Shown here in pieces: positions 17,260 through 25,528 of a stretch of 64,000 nt of DNA. The notes under the pieces are model-generated. The model saw only the letters and a list, made by a program, of their open reading frames with translations, ran no database searches and had not been told where the DNA came from. Within the stretch, counting starts at the first letter, position 1; the number at the start of each line of letters is the position of its first letter. Origin of the DNA: Rhizorhabdus dicambivorans (lineage in GTDB: Bacteria > Pseudomonadota > Alphaproteobacteria > Sphingomonadales > Sphingomonadaceae); assembly GCF_002355275.1 (NCBI RefSeq), contig NZ_CP023451.1:62001-126000 (forward strand), given 5' to 3'. The translations under genes and the position numbers were made by a program.

Positions 17260-17697
17260 ATGATCGAGAGACGCGAATTGCTGATGGCGGGCGCCGGCCT
17301 TGCCGCCGCCGGAACGCTGGCTGCGCCGGCGGCGGCGCAGCAGCATCGAATGGAAGGGATGGCGATGTCGATGACGGACTGCATCGACGATTGCGTGGCT
17401 TCGCACCGCATGTGCCTGGAAACCGCCGCTTGGCTGACGAAGCAAGGCGGCGCGTCAGCTACGGCGTCGCTGATCGCCATGCTGAACGACTGTGCGGAAC
17501 TGTGCCAGGCGACTGCCAACTCGATGCTGCGGGAATCTGCCCTGCACCGCATCGTCTGCCGCGCCTGCGCCGACGCTTGCGAGCGCTGCGCCGAGGAATG
17601 CGGACGCCATAGCGCGGACCAGCGGATCGCGCGTTGCTCGGCCACCTGCAAGAAATGCGCGGCGAGCTGCCGAACGATGGCGGACATGTCGAGCTGA
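17260..17697 (+). CDS. Csp-like four-helix copper storage protein, Tat-exported
   Basis: A 145-residue protein starting MIERRELLMAGAGLAAAG, a twin-arginine-type signal with cleavage near PAAAQ. The mature protein holds 14 Cys spaced along helices (MTDCIDDCVASHRMC, LNDCAELC, IVCRACADACERCAEECG, ARCSATCKKCAASC). This matches the four-helix bundle copper storage proteins, in which inward-facing thiols bind many Cu(I). Exported members are known from methanotrophs. Here it ends a reductase/cytochrome operon. Storage of periplasmic Cu(I) is the likely role. Confidence 0.85.
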   Translation: MIERRELLMAGAGLAAAGTLAAPAAAQQHRMEGMAMSMTDCIDDCVASHRMCLETAAWLTKQGGASATASLIAMLNDCAELCQATANSMLRESALHRIVCRACADACERCAEECGRHSADQRIARCSATCKKCAASCRTMADMSS

Positions 17698-17951
17698 GCG
17701 GCGCGCTTCGCACGTGCCCCACATAGTCACGTTCAGGCCAGAGCCCCCGGTCACAGCTTGTGTGTCCGACAACTACGCCAGGACAGCGATCATGGCACGT
17801 GGCACAAAGTCCGAGTATCCGGCAACGGCGGAAATCATCGCACCCGCCATCGCCGGAGCCTTCCGTGCCGCCACCCGATAGTCGGGTAATGCCGAGCACC
17901 ATCTTTACGATTGCGTGAACGCTCCACGGTCGATCTGTATTGGAGAAGTCA

Positions 17952-19253
17952 GTGTCAACCGCCGAATTTGTCAACCGGCTACCCGAATTGCTCCGCCCCA
18001 ATCCAGCAAGGGTAGTGATCAGACCCTATATGCCGTCGACGGAAACCTATAAATATGCGGTACCGGATCAGCCACGTGCGCAGCGCATCGCCGACCGCGT
18101 CCTGGCGCTCGACCCAGCATCGCTCCACGATGAGTTGCAACGCATTCTTGATGATTTCTCGGGAAGGCATCGTGAGGTTCCGTCCCTGTTTTTGCGGCGG
18201 TTCCACGAGGTTGATGGCATCATCGTCTGTGATTGCGAGGTCACCCATGAACAGGCGCTCTTGATCGGTGCCCATTTTTGCAACGAATATTCCTATGAGG
18301 CAGCAGCGCTTTTCAATCCGAGCATCGTCCTGCATCCTGACCAGTCTGCTGTACCTGAAAACTCTCTCCGATTCATTCTTTCCCTGCGAGGCGTGGGCGA
18401 GGGGCATATCTCCTCCGTCACCTTTCGCACCGGGTTTTGCGCCGCGGACGGAACCATAGCAATCAATCCTCCGAGCCCCATGCCGCTCGTGCTGGAGACT
18501 GAAAACATCTCCGGCGAGGACCGGCCGGACGCGGGCATTCGGATCAAGTGCGATGGCAGCCACGATCTCTCGGAGATCGTGATCTTTCCGACAACCCCCA
18601 GCCAGCGTGGTGGCATCGAAGACCTTCGCTTGGTCCGCTTCCTGGACGACGATGGCCGAGCCACCTATTTCGGTACATATACGGCATTTAGCGGCCAGTC
18701 CGTCCGGCAGGAGTTGTTGTCCACGCCGGACTTCCGGACATTCGAACTCAGACCGCTGCGTGGGGATGCCACCGGTAGCAAGGGCATGGCGCTTTTCCCC
18801 CGACGCATTGCCGGGCACTTTGCCATGCTTGGGCGCGAGGATAACGAAAATATCTGGTTCCTGACGTCCGCGGACATTCACGACTGGAGTGGCGGAGCGA
18901 AAGCCATCGAACCTCGCTGGCCTTGGGAGTTTGTCCAGATCGGTAATTGCGGATCGCCGATCGAGATCGACGAAGGCTGGCTGGTCGTAACTCATGGAGT
19001 CGGCGCCGTTCGGAACTATTGCATCGGGGCGTGCCTGCTGGACCGTGACGATCCCTCGAAGCTGCTGGCGCGGACGAAGCTACCGCTTTTGCGGTCGGAC
19101 ATGGATGAGCGCGAAGGTTATGTGCCAAACGTAGCCTACAGCTGCGGCGCGATGGTACATAATCGGGTGCTGGTACTGCCTTATGCCATTGCTGACAGCT
19201 TCACCACTTTTGCCACTATTCCTCTCGAGCGTCTGCTGGCCGCCATGGATTAG
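17952..19253 (+). CDS. GH130-type glycosidase/phosphorylase
   Basis: The frame opens at 17940 (TTG), but GTG at 17952 has GGAGAA five bases upstream and is preferred (433 residues). Family signs of glycoside hydrolase 130 are in the C-terminal half: WEFVQIGNCGSPIEIDEGWL, VVTHGVGAVRNYCIGACLLD, then LLARTKLPLL and EGYVPNVAYSCG. GH130 members act on beta-mannosides, by phosphorolysis or hydrolysis. There is no signal peptide, so it is cytoplasmic. It has no obvious link to copper, and no other sugar gene is nearby. Confidence 0.75.
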   Translation: MSTAEFVNRLPELLRPNPARVVIRPYMPSTETYKYAVPDQPRAQRIADRVLALDPASLHDELQRILDDFSGRHREVPSLFLRRFHEVDGIIVCDCEVTHEQALLIGAHFCNEYSYEAAALFNPSIVLHPDQSAVPENSLRFILSLRGVGEGHISSVTFRTGFCAADGTIAINPPSPMPLVLETENISGEDRPDAGIRIKCDGSHDLSEIVIFPTTPSQRGGIEDLRLVRFLDDDGRATYFGTYTAFSGQSVRQELLSTPDFRTFELRPLRGDATGSKGMALFPRRIAGHFAMLGREDNENIWFLTSADIHDWSGGAKAIEPRWPWEFVQIGNCGSPIEIDEGWLVVTHGVGAVRNYCIGACLLDRDDPSKLLARTKLPLLRSDMDEREGYVPNVAYSCGAMVHNRVLVLPYAIADSFTTFATIPLERLLAAMD

Positions 19254-19363
19254 TCACTGTTGCCGACCTGTCCTGCTCTCGAGTCCGAACCATAGTTACA
19301 CATCGGCACAACAACGATGCCAGTGCGATAATTTATGGCCATCTCAGAGACGGACTTCGCACA

Positions 19364-19375
19364 TTACGTATACAG
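19364..19375 (+). promoter_or_regulatory. TTACGTATACAG motif, copy 1
   Basis: A 12-bp sequence repeated exactly at 19991-20002. Each copy lies about 90-107 bp before the start of a small exported Met/His-rich gene. A shorter form (CTACGTATAT, 11741-11750) precedes the 11845 gene by a similar distance. It may be a shared promoter element. Confidence 0.35.
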
Positions 19376-19481
19376 CAAGGCGGAAGGTGACACCATTTCA
19401 CGGGCAAGCTCCGGAAGGGGCGACAATCGACCGGGCATATGCTCGATCGAACGAGAAACCCAGACTTGAAGGAATGGATAC

Positions 19482-19772
19482 TTGCGCAAGAAGACGGCAA
19501 TGATCGCTTCGCTCGCAGCTCTCGGCTTCCTCGCCGTCAGTGCCGGACCGGTGCTGGCGGACGGGATGCCGCCGGGCATGCCCGATCTTGAGGAGACCCT
19601 CAAGGCCAGGCCGGCGCCTGCCCAGCCCGATCCTGCCCACATGCAGGGCATGGCTCACGGTAAGGAGCAGATGCACGGCCAGATGATGCAGGGCCATCGA
19701 ATGGCGATGCGGGATTCGCAGGACCAGGACGGCGCCTCCGGCATGTCACACAGGTCGGACGGTGGTTGCTGA
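19482..19772 (+). CDS. Small exported Met/His-rich protein
   Basis: A 96-residue protein. TTG at 19482 has GAAGGA upstream and gives a complete signal peptide (MRKKTAMIASLAALGFLAVS, cleaved after VLA); ATG at 19500 is an alternative. The mature part is rich in Met, His and Gln (MQGMAHGKEQMHGQMMQGH) and ends GGC. No domain is recognised. Composition and neighbours suggest copper binding in the periplasm. Confidence 0.65.
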   Translation: MRKKTAMIASLAALGFLAVSAGPVLADGMPPGMPDLEETLKARPAPAQPDPAHMQGMAHGKEQMHGQMMQGHRMAMRDSQDQDGASGMSHRSDGGC

Positions 19773-20090
19773 CCCTGCCATCATTCCATCAGACGACAAG
19801 GTTGACGGACAAGATCATGGCCGCTTTCAACCGAAGCCTTGGTCCGCCGTTCCCACGGCGGGCCAATCGCTTTTCTGGCCGGTCTCAGGACGAGAAAACC
19901 AGGCCGGGTCACATTTTTGATCGATCCCGGATCATCATTTTACGCGCCTGCTCCAGCAGGCACACGGCCGATCGGATTTCGATTCGTAACTTACGTATAC
20001 AGACAGCGTCTCGCTAGCAGCATTGAAGCTTCGGAATTGCCGGGATCGGAACGTCGATCGGGCAACAGGAAGAACACTCGGAGACCCTCA
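19773..20090. other. Intergenic, 318 bp, with promoter motif
   Basis: No credible gene is visible. A hairpin (GCCTGC/GCAGGC, 19946-19961) and the second TTACGTATACAG motif (19991-20002) lie here. The stretch probably carries the promoter of the 20091 gene. Confidence 0.5.
19991..20002 (+). promoter_or_regulatory. TTACGTATACAG motif, copy 2
   Basis: Exact copy of 19364-19375, 89 bp before the 20091 start codon. Confidence 0.35.
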
Positions 20091-20492
20091 ATGCGACAGA
20101 CGACATTTCTCGCGGCGCCCGTCAGCCTCTTCGCGACGCTAACCTTCGCCGCCGGCACCGCTCTCGCCCAGTCGACGCCCGCGCCCGCGCAGGCTGCGCC
20201 GGCCCATGCCCACCAGCAGGGCATGGATCATGGCGGGCAGCAGATGCACGATCAGATGATGAAGGATCATCAGGCCGGCGCGCAGAAGCAGCAGGGGCAA
20301 CCGGCCCAGCAGGATCAACAGGGCATGTCGGGGATGGCCGGCATGTCCGGCGGGTCGCCAGCATCGAACGGCTCGGGCATGGCCGGTAAGGCGAAGAGTG
20401 GCTGCTGCAAGATGCCGATGAAGAAGGCCAAGCCGGCCGCGAAGAAGAAGACCGCCAAGCCCATGGCCGACAAGCCGATGAGCGACATGTGA
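20091..20492 (+). CDS. Exported Met/His/Gln-rich protein with Lys-rich tail
   Basis: A 133-residue protein; GGAGA precedes the ATG at 20091. The signal peptide ends AAGTALAQ. The middle is Gln/His/Met-rich (HQQGMDHGGQQMHDQMMKDH), followed by GMSGMAGMSGG and a double cysteine (SGCCKMPMKKAK) in a Lys/Pro tail ending KPMSDM. It resembles the 19482 product in its first half. Probable periplasmic copper binder; no named family. Confidence 0.65.
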   Translation: MRQTTFLAAPVSLFATLTFAAGTALAQSTPAPAQAAPAHAHQQGMDHGGQQMHDQMMKDHQAGAQKQQGQPAQQDQQGMSGMAGMSGGSPASNGSGMAGKAKSGCCKMPMKKAKPAAKKKTAKPMADKPMSDM

Positions 20493-20529
20493 AGTTTCCA
20501 GCCCCGATAAAACACCCCCCGGGGCTGAG

Positions 20530-20555
20530 GGCCCGCCGCCGCCCCGCGGCGGGCC
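20530..20555 (+). terminator. Strong 10-bp GC hairpin
   Basis: GGCCCGCCGC (20530-20539) pairs perfectly with GCGGCGGGCC (20546-20555), 37 bases after the preceding stop, followed by AGTTCTTT. An overlapping alternative stem (AGCCCC/GGGGCT, 20500-20526) is also present. It probably ends the upstream transcript. Confidence 0.55.
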
Positions 20556-20640
20556 AGTTCTTTGACGATGCCCAGCGTCGCCCCGTGCTCCCAGCTTTCA
20601 AAGCCGGGACCGAGCAACTAACGTGAGAGAGGAAACAGTG

Positions 20641-20970
20641 ATGCGAAAGCATCTTGGCGTCGGTGCTGCTGTTGGCTTTCTGCTCTTTGGCAGCACGCCG
20701 CTCCTCGCACAGGGTATCGGCCATAGCTTGTTCATGCGCGGCAAGATCGTCCGTACGGATGCGGGCGGCACAGTGGCCTGCCTGGGCAAAGCCGATGGCG
20801 CGCACATCGGGCAGATACTCGAAGTCTATCACGCAACGCCGCGCCACCGCCGCCTTGTCGGTCATGTCGAAGTCGACCAGATTTTCGACGACCATTATGC
20901 TCATTTCCGCGTGAGGGACGGGACGCTTCAGAAAGGCGATTGGGTGAGCCTAAAGCGCGTCCGGGCGTAA
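20641..20970 (+). CDS. Small exported protein, paralogue of the 11845 gene
   Basis: A 109-residue protein, start at 20641 with GAGG upstream. The signal peptide (MRKHLGVGAAVGFLLFGSTP, cleaved after LLA) is followed by QGIGHSLFMRGKIVRTDAGG, GKADGAHIGQILEVYH, and VDQIFDDHYAHFRVRDG. These blocks line up with the 11845 product, so the two are paralogues inside one island. Unknown function; probably a metal-responsive periplasmic protein. Confidence 0.75.
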   Translation: MRKHLGVGAAVGFLLFGSTPLLAQGIGHSLFMRGKIVRTDAGGTVACLGKADGAHIGQILEVYHATPRHRRLVGHVEVDQIFDDHYAHFRVRDGTLQKGDWVSLKRVRA

Positions 20971-21073
20971 CGCCAGAATTGGAATGCCAAGCGCCGCCCT
21001 CGCCAAAAGAAGACTCGGCCGAGTAACGCCTGTCTCGGCATAATTCCGATCAGGCGTGCGCGAATAGGTTCAG

Positions 21074-21097
21074 GAGTCGATGAATATTCATCGGCTC
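21074..21097. repeat. 24-bp near-perfect palindrome
   Basis: The core CGATGAATATTCATCG (21078-21093) is a perfect 16-bp palindrome, and the arms extend to GAG/CTC with one mismatch. It lies 127-150 bp before the aldehyde dehydrogenase start. It could be an operator or part of a terminator for the 20641 gene; no T tract follows. Confidence 0.45.
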
Positions 21098-21223
21098 CGT
21101 TGGCGTGTCCGACCCTTAAAGCCCGCGACACCGATACCAGACTACCTTCTGCGGAACTTACTTATAGGCCGCCCGGGCAAAGAGACTACTCCGTCAGGCC
21201 ATCGATAGAGATGGAGTCAGGTT

Positions 21224-22744
21224 ATGTTCGAGAAGGCGATCGGGACCATTAACGCGGCGGCCTCCTTCCGACACCGCTATGATAATTTCATCGGAGGCCG
21301 CTGGAGCGCTCCTGCGAGCGGCGAGTATTTCGCCGACAAGAGCCCGATCAATGGCGCCCAGATCGCCGAGTTCGCGCTGTCGACGCCGGAAGATGTCGAG
21401 CGCGCGCTCGATGCGGCGCACGCCGCCAAGGATCAATGGGCAAGGATCGCGCCCGCCGAGCGCGCCAGGATTCTCAATCGCGTCGCCGACCGGCTCGAGG
21501 ATAATCTGGAGCTGCTGGCGCTTGCCGAGACGATCGACAATGGCAAGCCGATCCGCGAGACCCGCGCTGCCGACGTGCCGCTTGCAATCGACCATTTCCG
21601 CTACTTCGCCGGCTGCATCCGGGCGGAGGAAGGCGGCATCTCGACGATCGATGCCGACACCATCGCCTATCATTTCCGCGAGCCGCTCGGCGTCGTCGGC
21701 CAGATCATCCCGTGGAACTTCCCGCTGCTGATGGCGGCGTGGAAGATCGCCCCGGCGCTGGCGGCGGGCAACTGCACCGTCATCAAGCCCGCATCCCAGA
21801 CGCCGCTCACCTTGCTGATGTTCGCCGAGCTCACCGCCGACATCCTGCCGCCCGGCGTGCTCAATGTCGTCACCGGCCCGGGACGGACCGTCGGCCAGGC
21901 GATCGCCGCCAATCCGCGCATCGCCAAGGTCTCGTTCACCGGCGAGACCGTCACCGGCAAGCAGATCATGCACGCCGCGGCGGACCATCTGATCCCCCAG
22001 ACGATGGAGCTTGGCGGCAAGTCGCCCAACATCTTCATGGCGGACGTGCTCGACGAGGACGATGCCTTCTTCGACAAGGCGCTCGAAGGCTTTACTTTGT
22101 TCGCCTTCAACAAGGGCGAGGTCTGTACCTGCCCGTCGCGCGCCCTGATCCATGAGTCGATCTTCGACCGCTTCATCGAGCGCGCCGTGGCGCGCGTCGC
22201 CGCGATCCGCCAGGGCGATCCGCTCGACCCGTCGGTCCAGGTCGGCGCGCAGGCGTCGGAGGACCAGCTCCACAAGATCCTGGGCTATATCGATATCGGC
22301 AAGGCCGAGGGCGCGCAGTGTCTGGTCGGTGGCGCCAGGGCGCTGCCGGGCGGTGCGCTCGACCAGGGCTATTTCGTACAGCCGACCGTGTTCGTGGGTC
22401 AGAACCACATGCGCATCTTCCAGGAGGAGATCTTCGGTCCCGTCCTGGCGGTCACCACCTTCAAGACGGTCGAGGAGGCGATCGCACTTGCCAACGACAC
22501 CGCCTACGGTCTTGGCGCGGGCGTCTGGACCCGGAGCGGCAACACCGCCTACCGTCTGGGCCGCGCGATCGAGGCCGGGCGGGTCTGGACCAACTGCTAT
22601 CACCAGTACCCCGCCCATGCCGCCTTCGGCGGATACAAGGCGTCGGGCTTCGGGCGTGAAAATCACCGGATGATGCTCGACCATTATCAGCAGACCAAGA
22701 ACCTGCTCGTCTCCTATGACGAGCACGCGCTCGGCCTGTTCTGA
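21224..22744 (+). CDS. NAD-dependent aldehyde dehydrogenase
   Basis: A 506-residue protein of normal family length. Visible are the substrate/NAD segment [20 protein letters not shown], the [14 protein letters not shown]-binding turn, the general base in [11 protein letters not shown], and the catalytic cysteine region [20 protein letters not shown]. It resembles acetaldehyde/propanal dehydrogenases of the ExaC/AldB group. It would oxidise short aldehydes to acids in the cytoplasm. It is followed 26 bp later by an alcohol dehydrogenase, so the pair forms an alcohol-to-acid route. Confidence 0.92.
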   Translation: MFEKAIGTINAAASFRHRYDNFIGGRWSAPASGEYFADKSPINGAQIAEFALSTPEDVERALDAAHAAKDQWARIAPAERARILNRVADRLEDNLELLALAETIDNGKPIRETRAADVPLAIDHFRYFAGCIRAEEGGISTIDADTIAYHFREPLGVVGQIIPWNFPLLMAAWKIAPALAAGNCTVIKPASQTPLTLLMFAELTADILPPGVLNVVTGPGRTVGQAIAANPRIAKVSFTGETVTGKQIMHAAADHLIPQTMELGGKSPNIFMADVLDEDDAFFDKALEGFTLFAFNKGEVCTCPSRALIHESIFDRFIERAVARVAAIRQGDPLDPSVQVGAQASEDQLHKILGYIDIGKAEGAQCLVGGARALPGGALDQGYFVQPTVFVGQNHMRIFQEEIFGPVLAVTTFKTVEEAIALANDTAYGLGAGVWTRSGNTAYRLGRAIEAGRVWTNCYHQYPAHAAFGGYKASGFGRENHRMMLDHYQQTKNLLVSYDEHALGLF

Positions 22745-22770
22745 CCCCTCGCTCAAAAGGAGAAACGGAC

Positions 22771-23796
22771 ATGGCGAAAACCATGAAGGCGGCGGTCGTC
22801 CGCGAATTCGGCAAGCCCCTGGTCATCGAGGACGCGCCGATCCCGACGGTCGGCCCCGGGCAGATCCTGGTCAAGATTGCGGCAACCGGCGTGTGCCATA
22901 CCGACCTGCACGCGGCAGAAGGGGACTGGCCGGTCAAACCCAACCCGCCCTTCATTCCTGGCCATGAAGGCGTCGGGCATGTCGCCGCCGTCGGTGCGGG
23001 CGTCACCCATGTGAAGGAAGGCGACCGGGTCGGTGTGCCCTGGCTCTACACCGCCTGCGGGCATTGCGTGCATTGCCTGGGTGGCTGGGAGACGCTTTGC
23101 CACGAACAGCAGAACACCGGCTATTCGGTCAATGGCAGCTTTGCCGAATATGTCCTCGCCGATCCCAACTATGTTGGTCACCTTCCCGACAATGTCGACT
23201 TCCTCGACATTGCGCCGATCCTCTGCGCGGGCGTCACCGTCTACAAGGGATTGAAGGCCACCGAGGCCCGACCCGGCGAGTGGGTGGTCGTCTCAGGGAT
23301 CGGCGGGCTCGGCCACATGGCGGTGCAATATGCCCGTGCCATGGGTCTCAATGTGGCCGCGGTCGACATCGACGATAGCAAGCTCGACCTCGCTACACGC
23401 CTTGGCGCCACACTGACGGTCAACGCGCACAGCGAGGACCCTTCGGCAGCGCTCAAGAAGGCGATAGGCGGCGCGCACGGAGCGCTCGTCACCGCCGTTT
23501 CGCCCAAGGCGTTCCAGCAGGCGCTCGGCATGGTCCGGCGCGGCGGCACGGTCGCGCTCAATGGTCTGCCGCCGGGCGACTTCCCGCTGTCGATCTTCGA
23601 CACCGTGCTGAACGGCATTACCGTGCGAGGCTCGATCGTCGGCACGCGGCTCGATCTGCTCGAGGCACTGGCGTTCGCCGGCGACGGCAAGGTCAAGGCC
23701 ACGGTCCATGCAGACAAGCTGGAGAACATCAACGACGTCTTCTCCCGCATGCACCATGGCGACATCGAGGGCCGGATCGTCCTCGACCTCGCCTGA
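22771..23796 (+). CDS. adhP: Zinc-dependent alcohol dehydrogenase, AdhP type
   Basis: A 341-residue medium-chain dehydrogenase. Catalytic zinc ligands are in [14 protein letters not shown] and PGHEGVGHV, structural-zinc cysteines in [15 protein letters not shown], and the NAD-binding turn is [13 protein letters not shown]. Its length and motifs fit bacterial AdhP/ethanol dehydrogenases. AAAAGGAG lies upstream of the ATG. It is probably cotranscribed with the aldehyde dehydrogenase, and perhaps with copA, which starts 25 bp after its stop. Confidence 0.93.
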   Translation: MAKTMKAAVVREFGKPLVIEDAPIPTVGPGQILVKIAATGVCHTDLHAAEGDWPVKPNPPFIPGHEGVGHVAAVGAGVTHVKEGDRVGVPWLYTACGHCVHCLGGWETLCHEQQNTGYSVNGSFAEYVLADPNYVGHLPDNVDFLDIAPILCAGVTVYKGLKATEARPGEWVVVSGIGGLGHMAVQYARAMGLNVAAVDIDDSKLDLATRLGATLTVNAHSEDPSAALKKAIGGAHGALVTAVSPKAFQQALGMVRRGGTVALNGLPPGDFPLSIFDTVLNGITVRGSIVGTRLDLLEALAFAGDGKVKATVHADKLENINDVFSRMHHGDIEGRIVLDLA

Positions 23797-23821
23797 ACCC
23801 GACTTCGCGAAAGTACAGTTC

Positions 23822-25528
23822 ATGTCTCCCTTACATATCCGGCCGATCGCACGGCGCCGTTTCGTCCAGGGGCTGGCGATCGGCGGCGCGGTTGCCGGCT
23901 TCGCCCCGGCGCTTCTCGCGCGATCCGCCCCAGTCTCGCCCGCCGAGCTTAGCGGGACCGAGTTCGACCTCGAGATCGCCGAGCTGCCAGTCAACTTCAC
24001 CGGCAAACGCCGTATCGCGACCGCCGTGAACGGCAGCGTGCCCGCGCCGGTCCTGCGCCTGCGCGAAGGCGACACGGTCACGCTCCGTGTGCGCAACGGC
24101 CTCAAGGAGATGTCGAGCATCCATTGGCACGGCATCATCGTGCCGGCGGAGATGGACGGCGTGCCCGGCATCAGCTTTGCCGGCATCGCGCCGGGCGAGA
24201 CCTTCACCTATCGCTTCGAGGTCCGCCAGAGCGGAACCTACTGGTATCACGCTCACACGCTCGCCGAGCAGACGGGACTCTATGGAGCGATCATCGTGGA
24301 GCCGAAACAGGCGCCGGCGGCGCGGGCGCCCGATCGCGACTATTGCATCGTGCTCAGCGACTGGTCGGACGAGCCGCCGCTGCAGATCTTCCTCAATCTC
24401 AAGAAGCAGAGCAGCTACTATAATTTTGCGCAGCCGACCGCCGGCGATTTCCTCAAGGATGTCGGCACCATGGGCTTGGGCAAGGCGCTCGAGCGGCGGC
24501 GGATGTGGAACAGCTCGCGGATGAACCCGACCGACTACAGCGATGTCTCTGCCGCGACCTACACCTATCTGATGAACGGCGCGCCGCCCGCCGGCAACTG
24601 GACCGGTATCGCCGCGCCCGGCGAGCGCGTGCGCCTGCGCTTCGTCGGCGCGGGGACGGCGACGTTCTTCGACGTGCGGATCCCCGGGGTCGAGCTGACG
24701 GTCGTATCGACCGACGGGCAGCCGGTCGAGCCGGTCACGGTCGAGGAATTCCGGATCGGCCCGGGCGAGACCTACGACGTCGAGTTCACCATGCCCGAGG
24801 GCGGCGCCCGCACCATCTTCGCGCAGGCGATCGATCGGAGCGGCTATGCGCGTGGCACGATCGCACCGGCCCCGGGCATGGCGGCAGCCGTGCCGCCGCT
24901 CGATGCCCGGACCTGGCTCGAGCCGGTCGACATGATGGGCGCGATGGCGACGATGGGCGCAATGGGAGGCGACGCGCATGCCGGGCACGGCATGACCGAG
25001 ATGCCGGCCAGGGCACGGCACGCCCGCACCGAATATGGCGCCAATACCGACATGCGCGTCGACTATCCGCGCACCAATCTCGACGATCCCGGCGCCGGGC
25101 TGCGCGGGCGCGGCTGGCGCGTGCTGACGCTGGCCGATCTGCGCACGCCGGGCGGCGATCCCGACCCGCGCGAGCCCGAGCGCGACATCGAGCTGCATCT
25201 GACGGGCAATATGGAACGGTTCATCTGGTCGCTCGACGGCATCAAGCTCAACGATTCCCGGCCGCTGCATTTCAAGCCGAACGAGCGGCTGCGCGTCACC
25301 TTCGTCAACGACACGATGATGGCGCATCCGATGCATCTGCACGGCATGTGGAGCGATGTCGAAGGCCCGGACGGCGCCTTCCAGGTCCGCAAGCATACGG
25401 TCGTGGTCCAGCCCGCCCAGCGGGTGAGCTTCCGCGTCACCGCCGACGCCATGGGCCGATGGGCCTTCCACTGCCATCTGCTCTATCACATGGCGGCCGG
25501 CATGTTCCGGGAGGTGGTGGTCGCATGA
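23822..25528 (+). CDS. copA: Copper resistance multicopper oxidase CopA (copy 1)
   Basis: A 568-residue PcoA/CopA protein. ARRRFVQGLAIGGAVAG is a Tat signal. Copper ligands are visible as SSIHWHG (about 100-104), WYHAHT (142-146), HPMHLHG and FHCHLLYHMAAGM near the C-terminus. A Met/His-rich loop (MMGAMATMGAMGG, then AGHGMTEM) precedes the last cupredoxin domain. It oxidises and binds Cu(I) in the periplasm. The start overlaps no other gene; the stop overlaps copB by four bases. A second, divergent copA lies at 61398-63326. Confidence 0.93.
   Translation: MSPLHIRPIARRRFVQGLAIGGAVAGFAPALLARSAPVSPAELSGTEFDLEIAELPVNFTGKRRIATAVNGSVPAPVLRLREGDTVTLRVRNGLKEMSSIHWHGIIVPAEMDGVPGISFAGIAPGETFTYRFEVRQSGTYWYHAHTLAEQTGLYGAIIVEPKQAPAARAPDRDYCIVLSDWSDEPPLQIFLNLKKQSSYYNFAQPTAGDFLKDVGTMGLGKALERRRMWNSSRMNPTDYSDVSAATYTYLMNGAPPAGNWTGIAAPGERVRLRFVGAGTATFFDVRIPGVELTVVSTDGQPVEPVTVEEFRIGPGETYDVEFTMPEGGARTIFAQAIDRSGYARGTIAPAPGMAAAVPPLDARTWLEPVDMMGAMATMGAMGGDAHAGHGMTEMPARARHARTEYGANTDMRVDYPRTNLDDPGAGLRGRGWRVLTLADLRTPGGDPDPREPERDIELHLTGNMERFIWSLDGIKLNDSRPLHFKPNERLRVTFVNDTMMAHPMHLHGMWSDVEGPDGAFQVRKHTVVVQPAQRVSFRVTADAMGRWAFHCHLLYHMAAGMFREVVVA

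Noticed and set aside
21194-22756. 520-codon minus-strand frame opposite aldehyde dehydrogenase
   Set aside because: Shadow of a gene with complete catalytic motifs.
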